This document shows positions 7,007 through 15,185 of a stretch of DNA of 24,068 bases, piece after piece. The position numbers and the translations under genes were made by a program. The stretch lies in contig CAYVKY010000019.1 in the NCBI GenBank assembly GCA_964452115.1, positions 1-24,068 on the forward strand, in the 5' to 3' direction. This stretch comes from CAYVKY01 sp964452115 (GTDB taxonomy: Bacteria > Bacteroidota > Ignavibacteria > Tepidaquicellales > Tepidaquicellaceae). The notes beneath the pieces were generated by a model that was given only the letters and a program-made list of their open reading frames with translations, did no database searches and was not told the origin of the DNA. The number at the start of each line of letters is the position of its first letter. The first letter of the stretch is position 1.

Positions 7007-7028
7007 TAAAATTAGTTGCTATTAGCAA
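7007..7028 (-). promoter_or_regulatory. palindromic operator and -7-like box before otr
   Basis: On the minus strand a perfect 13-bp palindrome, TTGCTA-A-TAGCAA (7016-7028), is followed by one C and then TAATTTTA (7007-7014), one mismatch from the Bacteroidota -7 box TAnnTTTG. The otr ATG begins four bases further on, so the mRNA would be leaderless or nearly so. The 22-bp block matches the block before the OsmC-like gene at 15131-15152 at 19 positions in the same order and spacing. A palindrome abutting the -7 box fits a repressor best. The regulator is unknown. Confidence 0.5.
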
Positions 7029-7066
7029 ATTATAAATAGTAAAAAAAAATTTCAAGACAGAAAATT

Positions 7067-8311
7067 TTAATCTTCAACTTTTTTAAGCATAATCATTCCG
7101 AGTACAAAAAATGCTCCGACTGACAGAATTGCAAGCCGCTGAGAGCCCGAGAGCCAGGATACAAGTCCGAATGTAAGCGGACTAAGAAGTGTGGAGGTTT
7201 TATCGAAGAGTGCATAAAAACCGAAGAACTCCGTTTTGATTTCGCCCGGCGTGAGTTTTGCCATGAGTGCGCGGGAAATTGACTGAGTTGCGCCTAGGAA
7301 AAGCCCGGCAAATCCTCCTGCAATAAAAAACTGATGGAAATTGAATCCAAATAATTGAATATTACTGTTCTCGCTGATGAAAAAGTATATATAGAACACA
7401 ATAAGCGTCCAGATTACCAGTGTGAAAATAATAGTTTTTTTGCTGCCGAATCTTCTACCCGCGTAACCGAATATGAGCGAACCGAACATAGCAGTGAACT
7501 GCACAATCAGAAAAAATATTGCAAGCTGGGTAAGGTCAAAATTCAGAGTTTTGCTTGCATAAATTCCCGCGAAAAAAATAATTGTATTAACGGCATCTAT
7601 ATACAGAAAGTAAGAAATCAGATATCTCGTCAGGTTTTTATATCTTGAAATATGGCGGATGGTGTCGGTCACGCGTTTGAATCCGATTTTTGCCTGTTTC
7701 AGTAACGGCGGCACTTCCGGTACGACCGTCGGTCTTTTTTCTTTTACAAGTAAAAAAAGAGGCAGCGAAAACACAAGAAAGAAAATTCCGGTGATGACAA
7801 AAAGTAAATTCTGATTTTCAGCCAGCGGAAAAACAAGAAGCACTGAAACGAGAGAGCCGAGATATCCGAGCGAATATCCGTAACCCGAAACCACATTGTA
7901 ATTTTCCGGCTCGGTGATATCGGTCAGAAACGTATCGTAAAAAGTCAGTGCAGTCTGAAAGCCAATGTTGGAGAAAATAAATAAAGTGATGCCGAGTGCA
8001 ATTGTTCCTTTCCCCGTGAAGTATAGCAGCATCGTGGCAATGATTGAAAGCAGCGAAAAGAAAACGAGGAATTTCTTTTTGTTTGAAGTGTAGTCGGCAA
8101 TTGCGCCGCACAGCGGATTGAGGATTGCGGAAATTATCATCGAAATATTAATCCCAAGCGACCAGTAAAAATCTCCGACCGGCTGCTTGTCCGCAATTAC
8201 ATTTGTGAAGTAAACTGCAAAAACAAATGCCGCGATAATCACGGCATAGGATGAGTTTGCAAAATCGTAAAGGCACCAATAGAATATGCGCGATTTATTT
8301 TTCATCGGCAT
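7067..8311 (-). CDS. MFS transporter, UMF1/Atg22-like family
   Basis: This 414-residue protein is hydrophobic throughout with roughly twelve membrane segments and opens with the UMF1-type signature WCLYDFANSSYA. A second family feature is the loop LFLGATQSISRALMAKLTPGE between later helices. The family is called after yeast vacuolar effluxer Atg22, and bacterial members are predicted to move small metabolites, but no substrate can be named. The start overlaps the end of nusB by 17 bases; an ATG two codons later is also possible. It is separated from the otr operon by 64 bp that contain the operator, so the two units are probably controlled separately. Confidence 0.88.
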   Translation of the reverse strand: MPMKNKSRIFYWCLYDFANSSYAVIIAAFVFAVYFTNVIADKQPVGDFYWSLGINISMIISAILNPLCGAIADYTSNKKKFLVFFSLLSIIATMLLYFTGKGTIALGITLFIFSNIGFQTALTFYDTFLTDITEPENYNVVSGYGYSLGYLGSLVSVLLVFPLAENQNLLFVITGIFFLVFSLPLFLLVKEKRPTVVPEVPPLLKQAKIGFKRVTDTIRHISRYKNLTRYLISYFLYIDAVNTIIFFAGIYASKTLNFDLTQLAIFFLIVQFTAMFGSLIFGYAGRRFGSKKTIIFTLVIWTLIVFYIYFFISENSNIQLFGFNFHQFFIAGGFAGLFLGATQSISRALMAKLTPGEIKTEFFGFYALFDKTSTLLSPLTFGLVSWLSGSQRLAILSVGAFFVLGMIMLKKVED

Positions 8312-8771
8312 TGGATTTTTTATCCAGATCTAAAAGCCCTCTTCCTTTCTTGTTAAGTTTATTCGATTTTTTCAGGTCATGCAGGATTGAATCCAGCACG
8401 CCGTTAATAAATTTTCCGCTGTTGGCAGTGGAGTAATCCTTGCCAAGGTCAATTGCTTCGTTTATAGTAACCTTAGGCGGAATCTCGGGAAAATAAAGTA
8501 TTTCGGCGAGTCCCATTCTTAAAATTATTTTATCGAGCAATGCTACCCTGTGATATTCCCAGTTGTTGATTTTCTTTCTGATACTTATATCGAGCGATTT
8601 CACATTTTCCGTCACCTTTGAAATAAGTTCTTTTGAAAACTCCAGTTTTTCCGCATCATCAAAATCGGTGAGCAGGTCTTTTTTTATTTTATCGAGAGGT
8701 TCTTTTGTAATTTCGTATGCATATAACACACTCATCACTTTTATTCTCGCTATTCGTCTTGATTTTACCAT
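8295..8771 (-). CDS. nusB: transcription antitermination factor NusB
   Basis: NusB binds boxA RNA together with NusE (S10) and supports antitermination on rRNA operons in the cytoplasm. The protein has the usual all-helical pattern: RRIARIKVMSVLYAYE at the N-terminus, the central WEYHRVALLDKIILRMGLAEI, and the highly characteristic TINEAIDLGKDYS...GKFINGVLDSI near residues 100-130. Length is 158 residues, slightly longer than many homologues because of a charged C-terminal extension rich in Lys and Asp. The gene starts ten bases after the YdcF-like gene and overlaps the MFS gene, so these three are likely one transcript. Confidence 0.93.
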   Translation of the reverse strand: MVKSRRIARIKVMSVLYAYEITKEPLDKIKKDLLTDFDDAEKLEFSKELISKVTENVKSLDISIRKKINNWEYHRVALLDKIILRMGLAEILYFPEIPPKVTINEAIDLGKDYSTANSGKFINGVLDSILHDLKKSNKLNKKGRGLLDLDKKSNADEK

Positions 8772-8781
8772 TCTATTTAAA

Positions 8782-9756
8782 TTATCCTATTCCAAAAATC
8801 CAAAAAAACAGAACCGCAAAGCTTTCCTTGATACTGTAGTTTAATCCGCCTTCGGTTGTCAGCGGAGTATCGGTTGCGATGCAATCCACGTTTATGTCGT
8901 TAAATTTACAAATTTCAGATGAACGAAACAAATGAAAGTTGTCTGATATAATAATAATTTTTTTCCAGTTGTATTTTTTATAAAGCGAGTCGCGCACAAA
9001 CCAAAGCTGTTCCATCGTGGAATTTGATTCCTTTTCCACGATTAAATTGTTTTCGTTCACACCGAATTTCATCAGTTCGGTTCTTGCAACTTCCGCTTCG
9101 GATATCTCGCCCGAGCCGCCGCCTGTGAGCACAAGTTTATTCACAAATTTGCTCGAGTAAACTTCATAGCCTTTATTTATCCTTTCGCGGAATACCGGCG
9201 AAGGCCTCTTGCCTCCCCACACGGCTGCGCCGAGAATCACTCCCGCATCGGCTTTTGCACCCTTTTCGGAGTATTTCGTAAAATCATCTTTATAAAAATA
9301 AATCTGCGCTATGTTTATTACAAAAAGAACCGCCGCAATAAAAAGTGTCAAAAGAGCATTTGATATATAGTGCAGTTTTTTCGAGCGCGTAAATGACAGC
9401 ACAAGCAAAATTACAAGTTCATATCCCGACATAAGCAGGAAAAAAGCCGAAAGAATAATTTTGATGTCCTTGTCAATATTCGTGTTTGAAATTATAAGTG
9501 CTGCGGCTGCGGCGCCTGCACCTGCAAGCAGAAATATCAATCCCGAAAGGGGGTATGACGATTTATTAAACAGATTTAAGCAGATAAAAAGCATCATCAG
9601 AAAAGCAAATATTCCGGTCATTATGTTTCCTGCCTTGAATATATCAAAACTGTGAATCGGGAAATTCTGATTTTTATACCGCAAATATGACACCAGTGTA
9701 AATGACACCAGCCATAAAACAGCAATCAGAGGGAATATTATTCTTTTCCGTTTCAA
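8782..9756 (-). CDS. YdcF/SanA-like membrane protein (DUF218)
   Basis: The first ~160 residues hold about five hydrophobic helices after a basic KRKR start; the last ~150 form a DUF218 domain. Typical motifs are visible: AGVILGAAVWGGKRPSPVFRE, LVLTGGG, SEAEVARTEL, ESNSTMEQ and ISDNFHLFRS. SanA/YdcF-type proteins are linked to envelope barrier function, and some domain members have been suggested to bind nucleotide cofactors; the reaction is unknown. The start is a TTG: no in-frame ATG lies between it and the upstream stop near 9793, and the next internal Met is inside the membrane region. It opens the nusB/MFS transcript and diverges from tmk. Confidence 0.8.
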   Translation of the reverse strand: MKRKRIIFPLIAVLWLVSFTLVSYLRYKNQNFPIHSFDIFKAGNIMTGIFAFLMMLFICLNLFNKSSYPLSGLIFLLAGAGAAAAALIISNTNIDKDIKIILSAFFLLMSGYELVILLVLSFTRSKKLHYISNALLTLFIAAVLFVINIAQIYFYKDDFTKYSEKGAKADAGVILGAAVWGGKRPSPVFRERINKGYEVYSSKFVNKLVLTGGGSGEISEAEVARTELMKFGVNENNLIVEKESNSTMEQLWFVRDSLYKKYNWKKIIIISDNFHLFRSSEICKFNDINVDCIATDTPLTTEGGLNYSIKESFAVLFFWIFGIG

Positions 9757-9827
9757 ATAATTATTATTATATAATATACAAATTAACCAATTTTAATAAT
9801 TAATAAAAATCCAAATAGGAAAAATAA

Positions 9828-9928
9828 AGAAGTGACAAAGTGAAGAAGTGACAAAGTGAAGAAGTGACAATGTGAAGAAGTGAAGAAGTGAAAAAGTGAA
9901 AAAGTGAAAAAGTGAAGAAGTGACAAAG
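9828..9928. repeat. 8-bp tandem repeat, about 12 units
   Basis: Twelve consecutive 8-mers run from 9828 to 9923, followed by a partial CAAAG. Unit forms are AGAAGTGA, CAAAGTGA (one CAATGTGA) and AAAAGTGA, all sharing xxAxGTGA. The first six alternate AGAAGTGA with CAA(A/T)GTGA, giving a 16-bp higher-order period; the second half shifts to plain 8-bp period. This points to growth by slippage, and copy number is likely variable between strains. Confidence 0.9.
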
Positions 9929-10072
9929 GAGGAAAAGAGGGAATAGAAAAAAGAAATATTAGATATGAAATATAAGATGAGTTTTTGTTCGGTTTTTGCA
10001 CAGGTTCGGGGAAATGGTTTGGAGGGGATGAATGAAAAATTCGGACTGAATAAATCCCAATTATTTTAAAAC

Positions 10073-10080
10073 TAATTTTG
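10073..10080 (+). promoter_or_regulatory. -7 promoter box before tmk
   Basis: TAATTTTG matches the Bacteroidota TAnnTTTG box exactly and ends nine bases before the tmk ATG, so transcription would begin just ahead of the start codon. The context ACTAATTTTGTTA is shared with the box before the OsmC-like gene (15143-15155). No TTG is seen at the expected -33 distance. Confidence 0.45.
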
Positions 10081-10089
10081 TTAATTTAT

Positions 10090-10743
10090 ATGAATACATT
10101 AACTAAATATACAGGCGTGTTTATAACATTTGAAGGAATTGACCTGACCGGAAAATCAACACAGATTGAACTTCTGAAAAATTATTTCGTAAAGAAAAAG
10201 AAAAAAGTCAAAGTGGTGCGCGAACCGGGAGGTACATATATTTCGGAAAAAATCAGGGATATACTGCTGGATAAGTCCAATACAGGTATGTTTCCACTGA
10301 CGGAATTTTTTCTTTTTTCCGCATCCAGATATCAGCTGACTGAGGAAGTGATTAAGCCGCTTTTGAAAAAAAATTATTTTGTGCTTTGCGACAGGTATTA
10401 CGACTCGTCCACGGCATATCAGGGATACGGCGGAATGATTGACCTGAAGATTATAAATAAAATTAACCGGATTGCATCGGGATTGCTTAAGCCTGATATC
10501 ACTTTCCTGATAGACCTGTCACTGGAAGCAACGGAAAAAAGACGTCTGCTTGCGGGCAAAATGCATGACAGGATGGAGGCAAAGGAAAAATCATATTTCA
10601 AAAAAGTAAGAAGCGGCTACCTGACGCTTTCGCGGCTGGATAAAAAAAGATTTTTCGTGCTTGACGGAGAAAAATCCGTTGATATACTTCACAGTGAAAT
10701 TGTAAATATTATTAACAAAAAGCTTAATGAAAAAAATAAATAA
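10090..10743 (+). CDS. tmk: thymidylate kinase
   Basis: Thymidylate kinase phosphorylates dTMP to dTDP with ATP in dTTP synthesis. The 217-residue protein shows the P-loop EGIDLTGKSTQ (residues 15-25), the DR[YH] substrate motif LCDRYYDSSTAYQGYGG, and the LID segment KRRLLAGKMHDRME. The P-loop has DLTGKS where many homologues have DGAGKT, but the invariant Gly-Lys-Ser is intact. I chose the ATG at 10090 over a TTG at 10078, because the TTG lies inside the -7 box and ATG gives the usual length. The end overlaps the protease gene by 17 bases, and tmk heads a five-gene co-directional cluster. Confidence 0.93.
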   Translation: MNTLTKYTGVFITFEGIDLTGKSTQIELLKNYFVKKKKKVKVVREPGGTYISEKIRDILLDKSNTGMFPLTEFFLFSASRYQLTEEVIKPLLKKNYFVLCDRYYDSSTAYQGYGGMIDLKIINKINRIASGLLKPDITFLIDLSLEATEKRRLLAGKMHDRMEAKEKSYFKKVRSGYLTLSRLDKKRFFVLDGEKSVDILHSEIVNIINKKLNEKNK

Positions 10744-12394
10744 TTTTAAAAAATTCAGTTTACTGTTCGTTATTTTTATAGTGTCGTATATGCTCTATGG
10801 CGCTGCGTATAAGCCGCAGCAGGACATATTCGAAAAGATAAACAGGAACCTCGATATTTTCGGCAACCTCTATAAAAATCTTTCGCTGGATTATGTTGAC
10901 GAACTGGATGTTGACAAGTTTATGCGCGCCGGCATTGACGGAATGCTCTCGACGCTTGACCCCTATACCGTGTTCTACGATGAAAATTCGAAATCGGAAA
11001 TTGACCTGATAACACTCGGAAAATTCGCAGGCATCGGCGTTACAATCGAGCAGCGCGATTCGTCTGTTGTGATTACGGATGTACTTCAGGGATATCAGGC
11101 GGATAAGAAAGGGCTGAAAGACGGTGACATTATACTTGAGATTGACGGCGTGAATATTTCGGGAATGAAACTTGACCGTATCAGGAAAATGGTGCGCGGC
11201 GAAGCCGGTACTTCTGTTAATTTTAAAATTGAAAGAAACGGCGGGCAGGTGGACTTTGCGCTTGTCAGGGAAGAAATTAATCTGAAAAATATTCCTTACT
11301 ACGGGTTTGCCGGAAACGAAAATGACGGAATCGGATATATAAAACTTGACAGATTTACCAATACAGCGGACAACGAAGTTGAAAATGCAATCAAAACACT
11401 TAAGGCAAAGCAGAACCTGTCGGGACTTGTGATTGACCTGAGGGGCAATGGCGGCGGACTTCTGGAAGAGGCAATCGGAATTCTGAATAAGCTCGTAAAT
11501 AAAAACAGTCTGCTATTGATAACCAAAGGAAAAAATGCAGATAAGGATGAAAAGTTCTTCTCAAAATCCGACCCGATTATTCCCGCATCACTGCCGCTGA
11601 TTATACTGATAAATAAGCAAACTGCATCGGCTTCGGAAATTGTTGCAGGCGCAGTGCAGGATTTGGACAGGGGACTTATTATCGGCTCACGCTCATTCGG
11701 AAAAGGGCTTGTGCAGCAGATTAAAGACCTGCCTTATGATACTAAAATGAAACTTACTACGCGGAGATATTTCACTCCGTCCGGCAGATGGATACAGGAA
11801 AAAAATTATTTCAAGGAAAATAAGTACGGCGTGTTTATGGATAAACTCCTTTTGCAGCAAAGCGAATTCAAAACACTGAACGGCAGAACTGTATATGCAT
11901 ACGGAGGAATTTCTCCGGATGTCGAAACCGAAACCGACGTACAGTCCGACGTTTACCTGTCGCTTTTATCGCAGGATGCATTTTTTAAATTTGCAAACTA
12001 TTATCTTGCTTTACATCCGGCTCTGACATCATTTTCCTGCACCGATGAAGTGTTCAATGATTTCCTCGGATTTCTCCGCAGCAGCGGTATCAGTTATATA
12101 TCCGCTGAAAGCAAAAAACTGAACGAGGTAAAAGCTGCGGCGGATAAGAAACAATACGATGAGGCATTTTATGCAAAGTTATCCGAACTCGGAAATATTA
12201 TCTCAGGCGAAAATTATAATGAACTTGCGGCTCATAAAGATGAACTCAAACGCGCGATTGAAATTCAGATAAGGAAGCAGATTTATCCCGAAGACGAGAG
12301 AATCGCAGCGTCCCTGGACACAGACCCGGCAGTGGTTAAAGCTATTTATTACATACAGAATATTACTGAATACAATAAACTATTGAACAAATGA
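10727..12394 (+). CDS. S41 family carboxy-terminal processing protease
   Basis: CtpA/Prc-type serine proteases clip or degrade proteins in the periplasm. This 555-residue member has an N-terminal signal or anchor (residues 10-27), a PDZ domain at about 100-172 (GIGVTIEQR...GLKDGDIILEIDG), and the S41 core with LVIDLRGNGGGLLEEA. The catalytic dyad is Ser301 in TASASEIVAGA and Lys326 in RSFGKGLVQQ, exactly 25 residues apart as in Prc Ser430/Lys455. About 180 residues beyond the core, rich in charged helices, form a C-terminal extension typical of the longer FCB-group versions. The gene overlaps tmk by 17 bases and purK by four (ATGA), so all three are translationally linked. Its substrate is unknown. 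Confidence 0.92.
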   Translation: MKKINNFKKFSLLFVIFIVSYMLYGAAYKPQQDIFEKINRNLDIFGNLYKNLSLDYVDELDVDKFMRAGIDGMLSTLDPYTVFYDENSKSEIDLITLGKFAGIGVTIEQRDSSVVITDVLQGYQADKKGLKDGDIILEIDGVNISGMKLDRIRKMVRGEAGTSVNFKIERNGGQVDFALVREEINLKNIPYYGFAGNENDGIGYIKLDRFTNTADNEVENAIKTLKAKQNLSGLVIDLRGNGGGLLEEAIGILNKLVNKNSLLLITKGKNADKDEKFFSKSDPIIPASLPLIILINKQTASASEIVAGAVQDLDRGLIIGSRSFGKGLVQQIKDLPYDTKMKLTTRRYFTPSGRWIQEKNYFKENKYGVFMDKLLLQQSEFKTLNGRTVYAYGGISPDVETETDVQSDVYLSLLSQDAFFKFANYYLALHPALTSFSCTDEVFNDFLGFLRSSGISYISAESKKLNEVKAAADKKQYDEAFYAKLSELGNIISGENYNELAAHKDELKRAIEIQIRKQIYPEDERIAASLDTDPAVVKAIYYIQNITEYNKLLNK

Positions 12395-13512
12395 AAATCG
12401 GTATATTAGGCGGCGGACAGCTTGCAAGAATGTTGATTGAAGCAGGTTCGCAATTCGGATTTGATTTCCTGATTTATTCCACGGAAAAAAATTCGCCTGC
12501 GGGCAGAATCTGCGAAAAGGAATATTTCGGGAAGTGGGATGACTTTGATGAACTGGATAAATTCACGGAAAAATCCGATGTCATTACACTTGAAAATGAA
12601 TTCATTGACTACAAGGTGATAGAACATATCGAAAGCAAAGGCAGAAAAGTGAAGCCGGGTTCGGCAGTTGTAAAAACCATTCAGGATAAACTTATTCAGA
12701 AAAATTTTCTGAAAAAAGCCGGGGCACCCGTTGCGGTATTCAGTGAAATAAATTATATAGAAGATATCAGGGAATTCTGCAGCAGATACGGCTTTCCCGT
12801 TATACTGAAATCCCGCACTATGGGTTATGACGGTAAAGGCAATTACCTCATAGCATCGGAAAAAGATATTGAAACCGCATATAAGGAGCTCAGCGAAAGA
12901 GGAAAACTGATGGCAGAGCAGTTTATTGATTTTGATTTTGAAATTGCAATTCAGGCCGTGAGAAATGCCGAAGGCGAAATCAGATTTTATCCGATTGTGG
13001 AAACCGTACAGAAAAATCACATCTGCAATCTTGTCCGGGCGCCGCATTATGTGCCGCTTGAACTGAGCAATTATCTCCATCAGGTGACTGCAAAAATTCT
13101 GAACGAACTTGAATATACAGGAGTGATGGGAATTGAATTTTTTGTTAAGGAAGATGAACTAATGATTAATGAACTTGCGCCGAGAGTGCACAATACCGGG
13201 CATTACACGATTGAAGCGTGCGAAGTGTCACAGTTTGAAAATCACATCAGGGCGATAGCGGGATATCCGCTTGGCAGCACAAAAATGAAAAGCAAAAATG
13301 CCGTGATGATAAATATTCTCGGCATGAGAAATGATGATGCCGGCAGCGTGGATTTGAGCCGCGTGCTTGAAATGGAAAATACTTATCCGCATATTTACGG
13401 AAAAGAAAAAATCAGGACAGGCAGAAAAATGGGACATATAACGGTTCTGTCGGACAGCATCGAAAAAGCGGAAATTGCGGCAAACGAAGCAAGGAAGTTA
13501 ATTGACATTTAA
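12391..13512 (+). CDS. purK: 5-(carboxyamino)imidazole ribonucleotide synthase PurK
   Basis: PurK uses ATP and bicarbonate to carboxylate AIR to N5-CAIR in de novo purine synthesis. The 373-residue sequence opens with the family signature KIGILGGGQLARMLIEA and has the ATP-grasp pattern: PVILKSRTMGYDGKGNY, LMAEQFIDFDFEIAIQAVR, GVMGIEFFVKEDELMINELAPRVHNTGHYTIEAC and a C-terminal MGHITVLSD. Length and motifs are complete. The partner mutase purE is not in the window. The start codon overlaps the protease stop. Confidence 0.95.
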   Translation: MKIGILGGGQLARMLIEAGSQFGFDFLIYSTEKNSPAGRICEKEYFGKWDDFDELDKFTEKSDVITLENEFIDYKVIEHIESKGRKVKPGSAVVKTIQDKLIQKNFLKKAGAPVAVFSEINYIEDIREFCSRYGFPVILKSRTMGYDGKGNYLIASEKDIETAYKELSERGKLMAEQFIDFDFEIAIQAVRNAEGEIRFYPIVETVQKNHICNLVRAPHYVPLELSNYLHQVTAKILNELEYTGVMGIEFFVKEDELMINELAPRVHNTGHYTIEACEVSQFENHIRAIAGYPLGSTKMKSKNAVMINILGMRNDDAGSVDLSRVLEMENTYPHIYGKEKIRTGRKMGHITVLSDSIEKAEIAANEARKLIDI

Positions 13513-13551
13513 TATTTAAATTTTTTTTATTATATAATAAGAAAAAAACAT

Positions 13552-13821
13552 ATGATAGAAGGATTTATTGAAGTTTACAAAACTTATGACCCGATAGAAG
13601 CAAAACTTATCGCGGCAAAACTGCAGGACAGGGAAATCGAGTTTGATACTTTCGGCGACTTTGACCTGACGCTTACTATGGATACATTTAACACTCCTAT
13701 TTCGAGAATGGCTCTGGAGCAGCCGATAATTTTTTGTGTAAAAGAAGAAGATAAGGAAAATGTACTTAAAATCATCAGGGAAGATAAGTCCGAAATGATG
13801 AAAGATGACCTGGAGTATTAA
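13552..13821 (+). CDS. small DUF2007-like protein
   Basis: An 89-residue protein whose first 30 residues (EVYKTYDPIEAKLIAAKLQDREIEF) resemble DUF2007, described as a putative signal-transducing domain. That fold is a small ferredoxin-like unit, and the C-terminal KEEDKENVLKIIRED fits its last helix. It has no signal peptide or metal-binding cysteines (a single Cys at residue 62). It lies 39 bp after purK and overlaps the dipeptidase by 17 bases. The function is unknown, and family assignment is by eye on a short sequence. Confidence 0.7.
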   Translation: MIEGFIEVYKTYDPIEAKLIAAKLQDREIEFDTFGDFDLTLTMDTFNTPISRMALEQPIIFCVKEEDKENVLKIIREDKSEMMKDDLEY

Positions 13822-15112
13822 GAATATCTATTACATTCTTTTATTCACTGCTGTAATAATTGCGGGCGGAATATATTTTTCCGGCAGGAATATTCCGTAT
13901 ATGTCGTCCAATGGGGGATACGGGGCAGTTACAAACGATACAATTAAAACTTCGGATATTAGTGCTATGAAAAAAAATAAATTTAACCTTCCGGGTGATG
14001 CATTTAAACTGCATTATGATGCTGTGGTTGTAGATTCTCACAACGATTTACTGTATCAGATAGTCAAGCGGAAAGCGGAATTTTCCGCAGAAGACGTAAT
14101 AACGCAGTCAGGTTTGACACGATTAACAGGCGGCGGAATGAAGTTTCAGATTTTTGCATACTGGCCGCCGCAGGAGAACTTCAAAAATTCAAAAAAGTTT
14201 GTTCTGACAGAGAAAAAAATTCTTGACAGTCTTGCGGATGTATATAAGAACAAGTTCGAAATTGCAACGACTGCGGATGATATTTCGAAAATAATTTCGA
14301 AAGATAAATTAGCCGTTATGACGGGCATCGAAGGCGGTACCGCAATAGAGGGCTCACTTGAAAATATAGACGAGTTCTATTCGCTCGGCGTCAGGTACAT
14401 CACGCTCACGTGGAATAATTCCAACGACATTGCAAGTTCGGCAAAGGATGAAGAATCGGGCAAGCGGGCAGGACTTACGGATTTCGGTAAGCAGGTTGTG
14501 AAAAGAATGAATGAACTCGGAATGATTGTGGACGTTTCGCATCTGGGGGAGAAAAGTTTCTGGGATGTGGTTGAAATATCGGATAAACCGATATTGGCGT
14601 CGCATTCGTGCTGCCGTTCACTTGTGCCGATAGCGAGGAATCTGTCCGATGAACAGATAAAGGCAATCGCAAAATCGGGCGGTGTGGTGATGATAAATTT
14701 TCACGCATCGTTTCTGATAAACAATGCAAAAGCAAAGCAGCCGGCTGCAAACAAGGTTTTCTCAAAGCAGCTGGATGAAATTTATGAAAAGTACGGGAAT
14801 GACATCATTAAATACAACGAAGAGCGCTATGCGTTTCTTGAATCGCAGAAGCCGCCGAAAGGCGCGGCTACGCTTGACGATTTAATCGCACACATCGAAC
14901 ATGTGATAAATCTTGTCGGTGTTGATTATGTCGGACTCGGCTCGGATTATGACGGAGGCATTACTCCGCCGTTTGATTTGTATGACGCCACGTGTTATCC
15001 TTTCATCACAAAAAAACTTGCCGAAAAGGGGTATTCCGAAACTGACATAAGAAAAATTCTCGGACTGAATTTTCTGCGGGTACTGAATTCGGTATCAGCC
15101 GGCAGGAAATAA
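13805..15112 (+). CDS. M19 family membrane (renal-type) dipeptidase
   Basis: M19 dipeptidases are binuclear zinc enzymes that cut dipeptides. The expected metal ligands are all visible: HxD as His79/Asp81 in DSHNDLLY, Glu176 in GIEGG, His246 in DVSHLGEKSFWDV, His267 in ILASHSCCRSL, and the acidic GSDYDGG at 379-385. Residues 7-25 are a hydrophobic segment without an obvious cleavage site or lipobox, so the enzyme is probably membrane-anchored and faces the periplasm. There is a linker of about 45 residues before the domain, which is why the upstream ATG is preferred. The 435-residue length is normal for FCB members. The start overlaps the DUF2007-like gene, placing it last in the tmk cluster. 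Confidence 0.93.
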   Translation: MTWSIKNIYYILLFTAVIIAGGIYFSGRNIPYMSSNGGYGAVTNDTIKTSDISAMKKNKFNLPGDAFKLHYDAVVVDSHNDLLYQIVKRKAEFSAEDVITQSGLTRLTGGGMKFQIFAYWPPQENFKNSKKFVLTEKKILDSLADVYKNKFEIATTADDISKIISKDKLAVMTGIEGGTAIEGSLENIDEFYSLGVRYITLTWNNSNDIASSAKDEESGKRAGLTDFGKQVVKRMNELGMIVDVSHLGEKSFWDVVEISDKPILASHSCCRSLVPIARNLSDEQIKAIAKSGGVVMINFHASFLINNAKAKQPAANKVFSKQLDEIYEKYGNDIIKYNEERYAFLESQKPPKGAATLDDLIAHIEHVINLVGVDYVGLGSDYDGGITPPFDLYDATCYPFITKKLAEKGYSETDIRKILGLNFLRVLNSVSAGRK

Positions 15113-15126
15113 TTATGCTTCCGATA

Positions 15127-15152
15127 TTAGTTGCTACTAACAACTAATTTTG
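15127..15152 (+). promoter_or_regulatory. palindromic operator and -7 box before the OsmC-like gene
   Basis: A 21-bp near-palindrome with arms TTAGTTG and CAACTAA (15127-15133, 15141-15147) contains the core TTGCTACTAACAA. It overlaps TAATTTTG (15145-15152), an exact TAnnTTTG box 33 bp before the ATG. The core, the single C after it and the box reproduce the arrangement before otr at 7028-7007. No -33 TTG at proper spacing is present; the palindrome occupies that area. Confidence 0.5.
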
Positions 15153-15185
15153 TTATTTTTATACATAAAATTAAAACTGAAAATT

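Larger units (their letters stand above)
9757..10089. other. divergent intergenic region, purine-rich, no gene seen
   Basis: This 333-bp space separates the minus-strand YdcF-like gene from plus-strand tmk and must hold promoters for both. Its middle part, about 9821-9960, is almost pure A and G on the plus strand, including the 8-bp tandem repeat. Long apparent frames here translate into low-complexity Ser/Leu/Phe/His runs and are not genes. The tmk-proximal end carries a good -7 box. Confidence 0.75.

Noticed and set aside
9783..10001. Minus-strand reading frame rich in Ser, Leu, Phe and His across the 8-bp repeat
   Set aside because: It is the translation of a tandem repeat whose unit length makes a low-complexity pattern; no domain, no start context.
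10132..10164. Thymidylate kinase P-loop with DLTGKS instead of DGAGKT
   Set aside because: Gly-Lys-Ser is intact, and related variants such as DFSGKS are usual in Chlorobi-type enzymes.
12406..13080. Long antisense reading frame opposite purK (224 residues)
   Set aside because: Shadow of purK codon usage; the protein has no recognisable domain while purK is complete on the other strand.
8295..13821. Three gene overlaps of exactly 17 nt (nusB/MFS, tmk/protease, DUF2007/dipeptidase)
   Set aside because: Probably coincidence: overlaps in this phase are limited to few lengths, and the MFS start could be two codons later.
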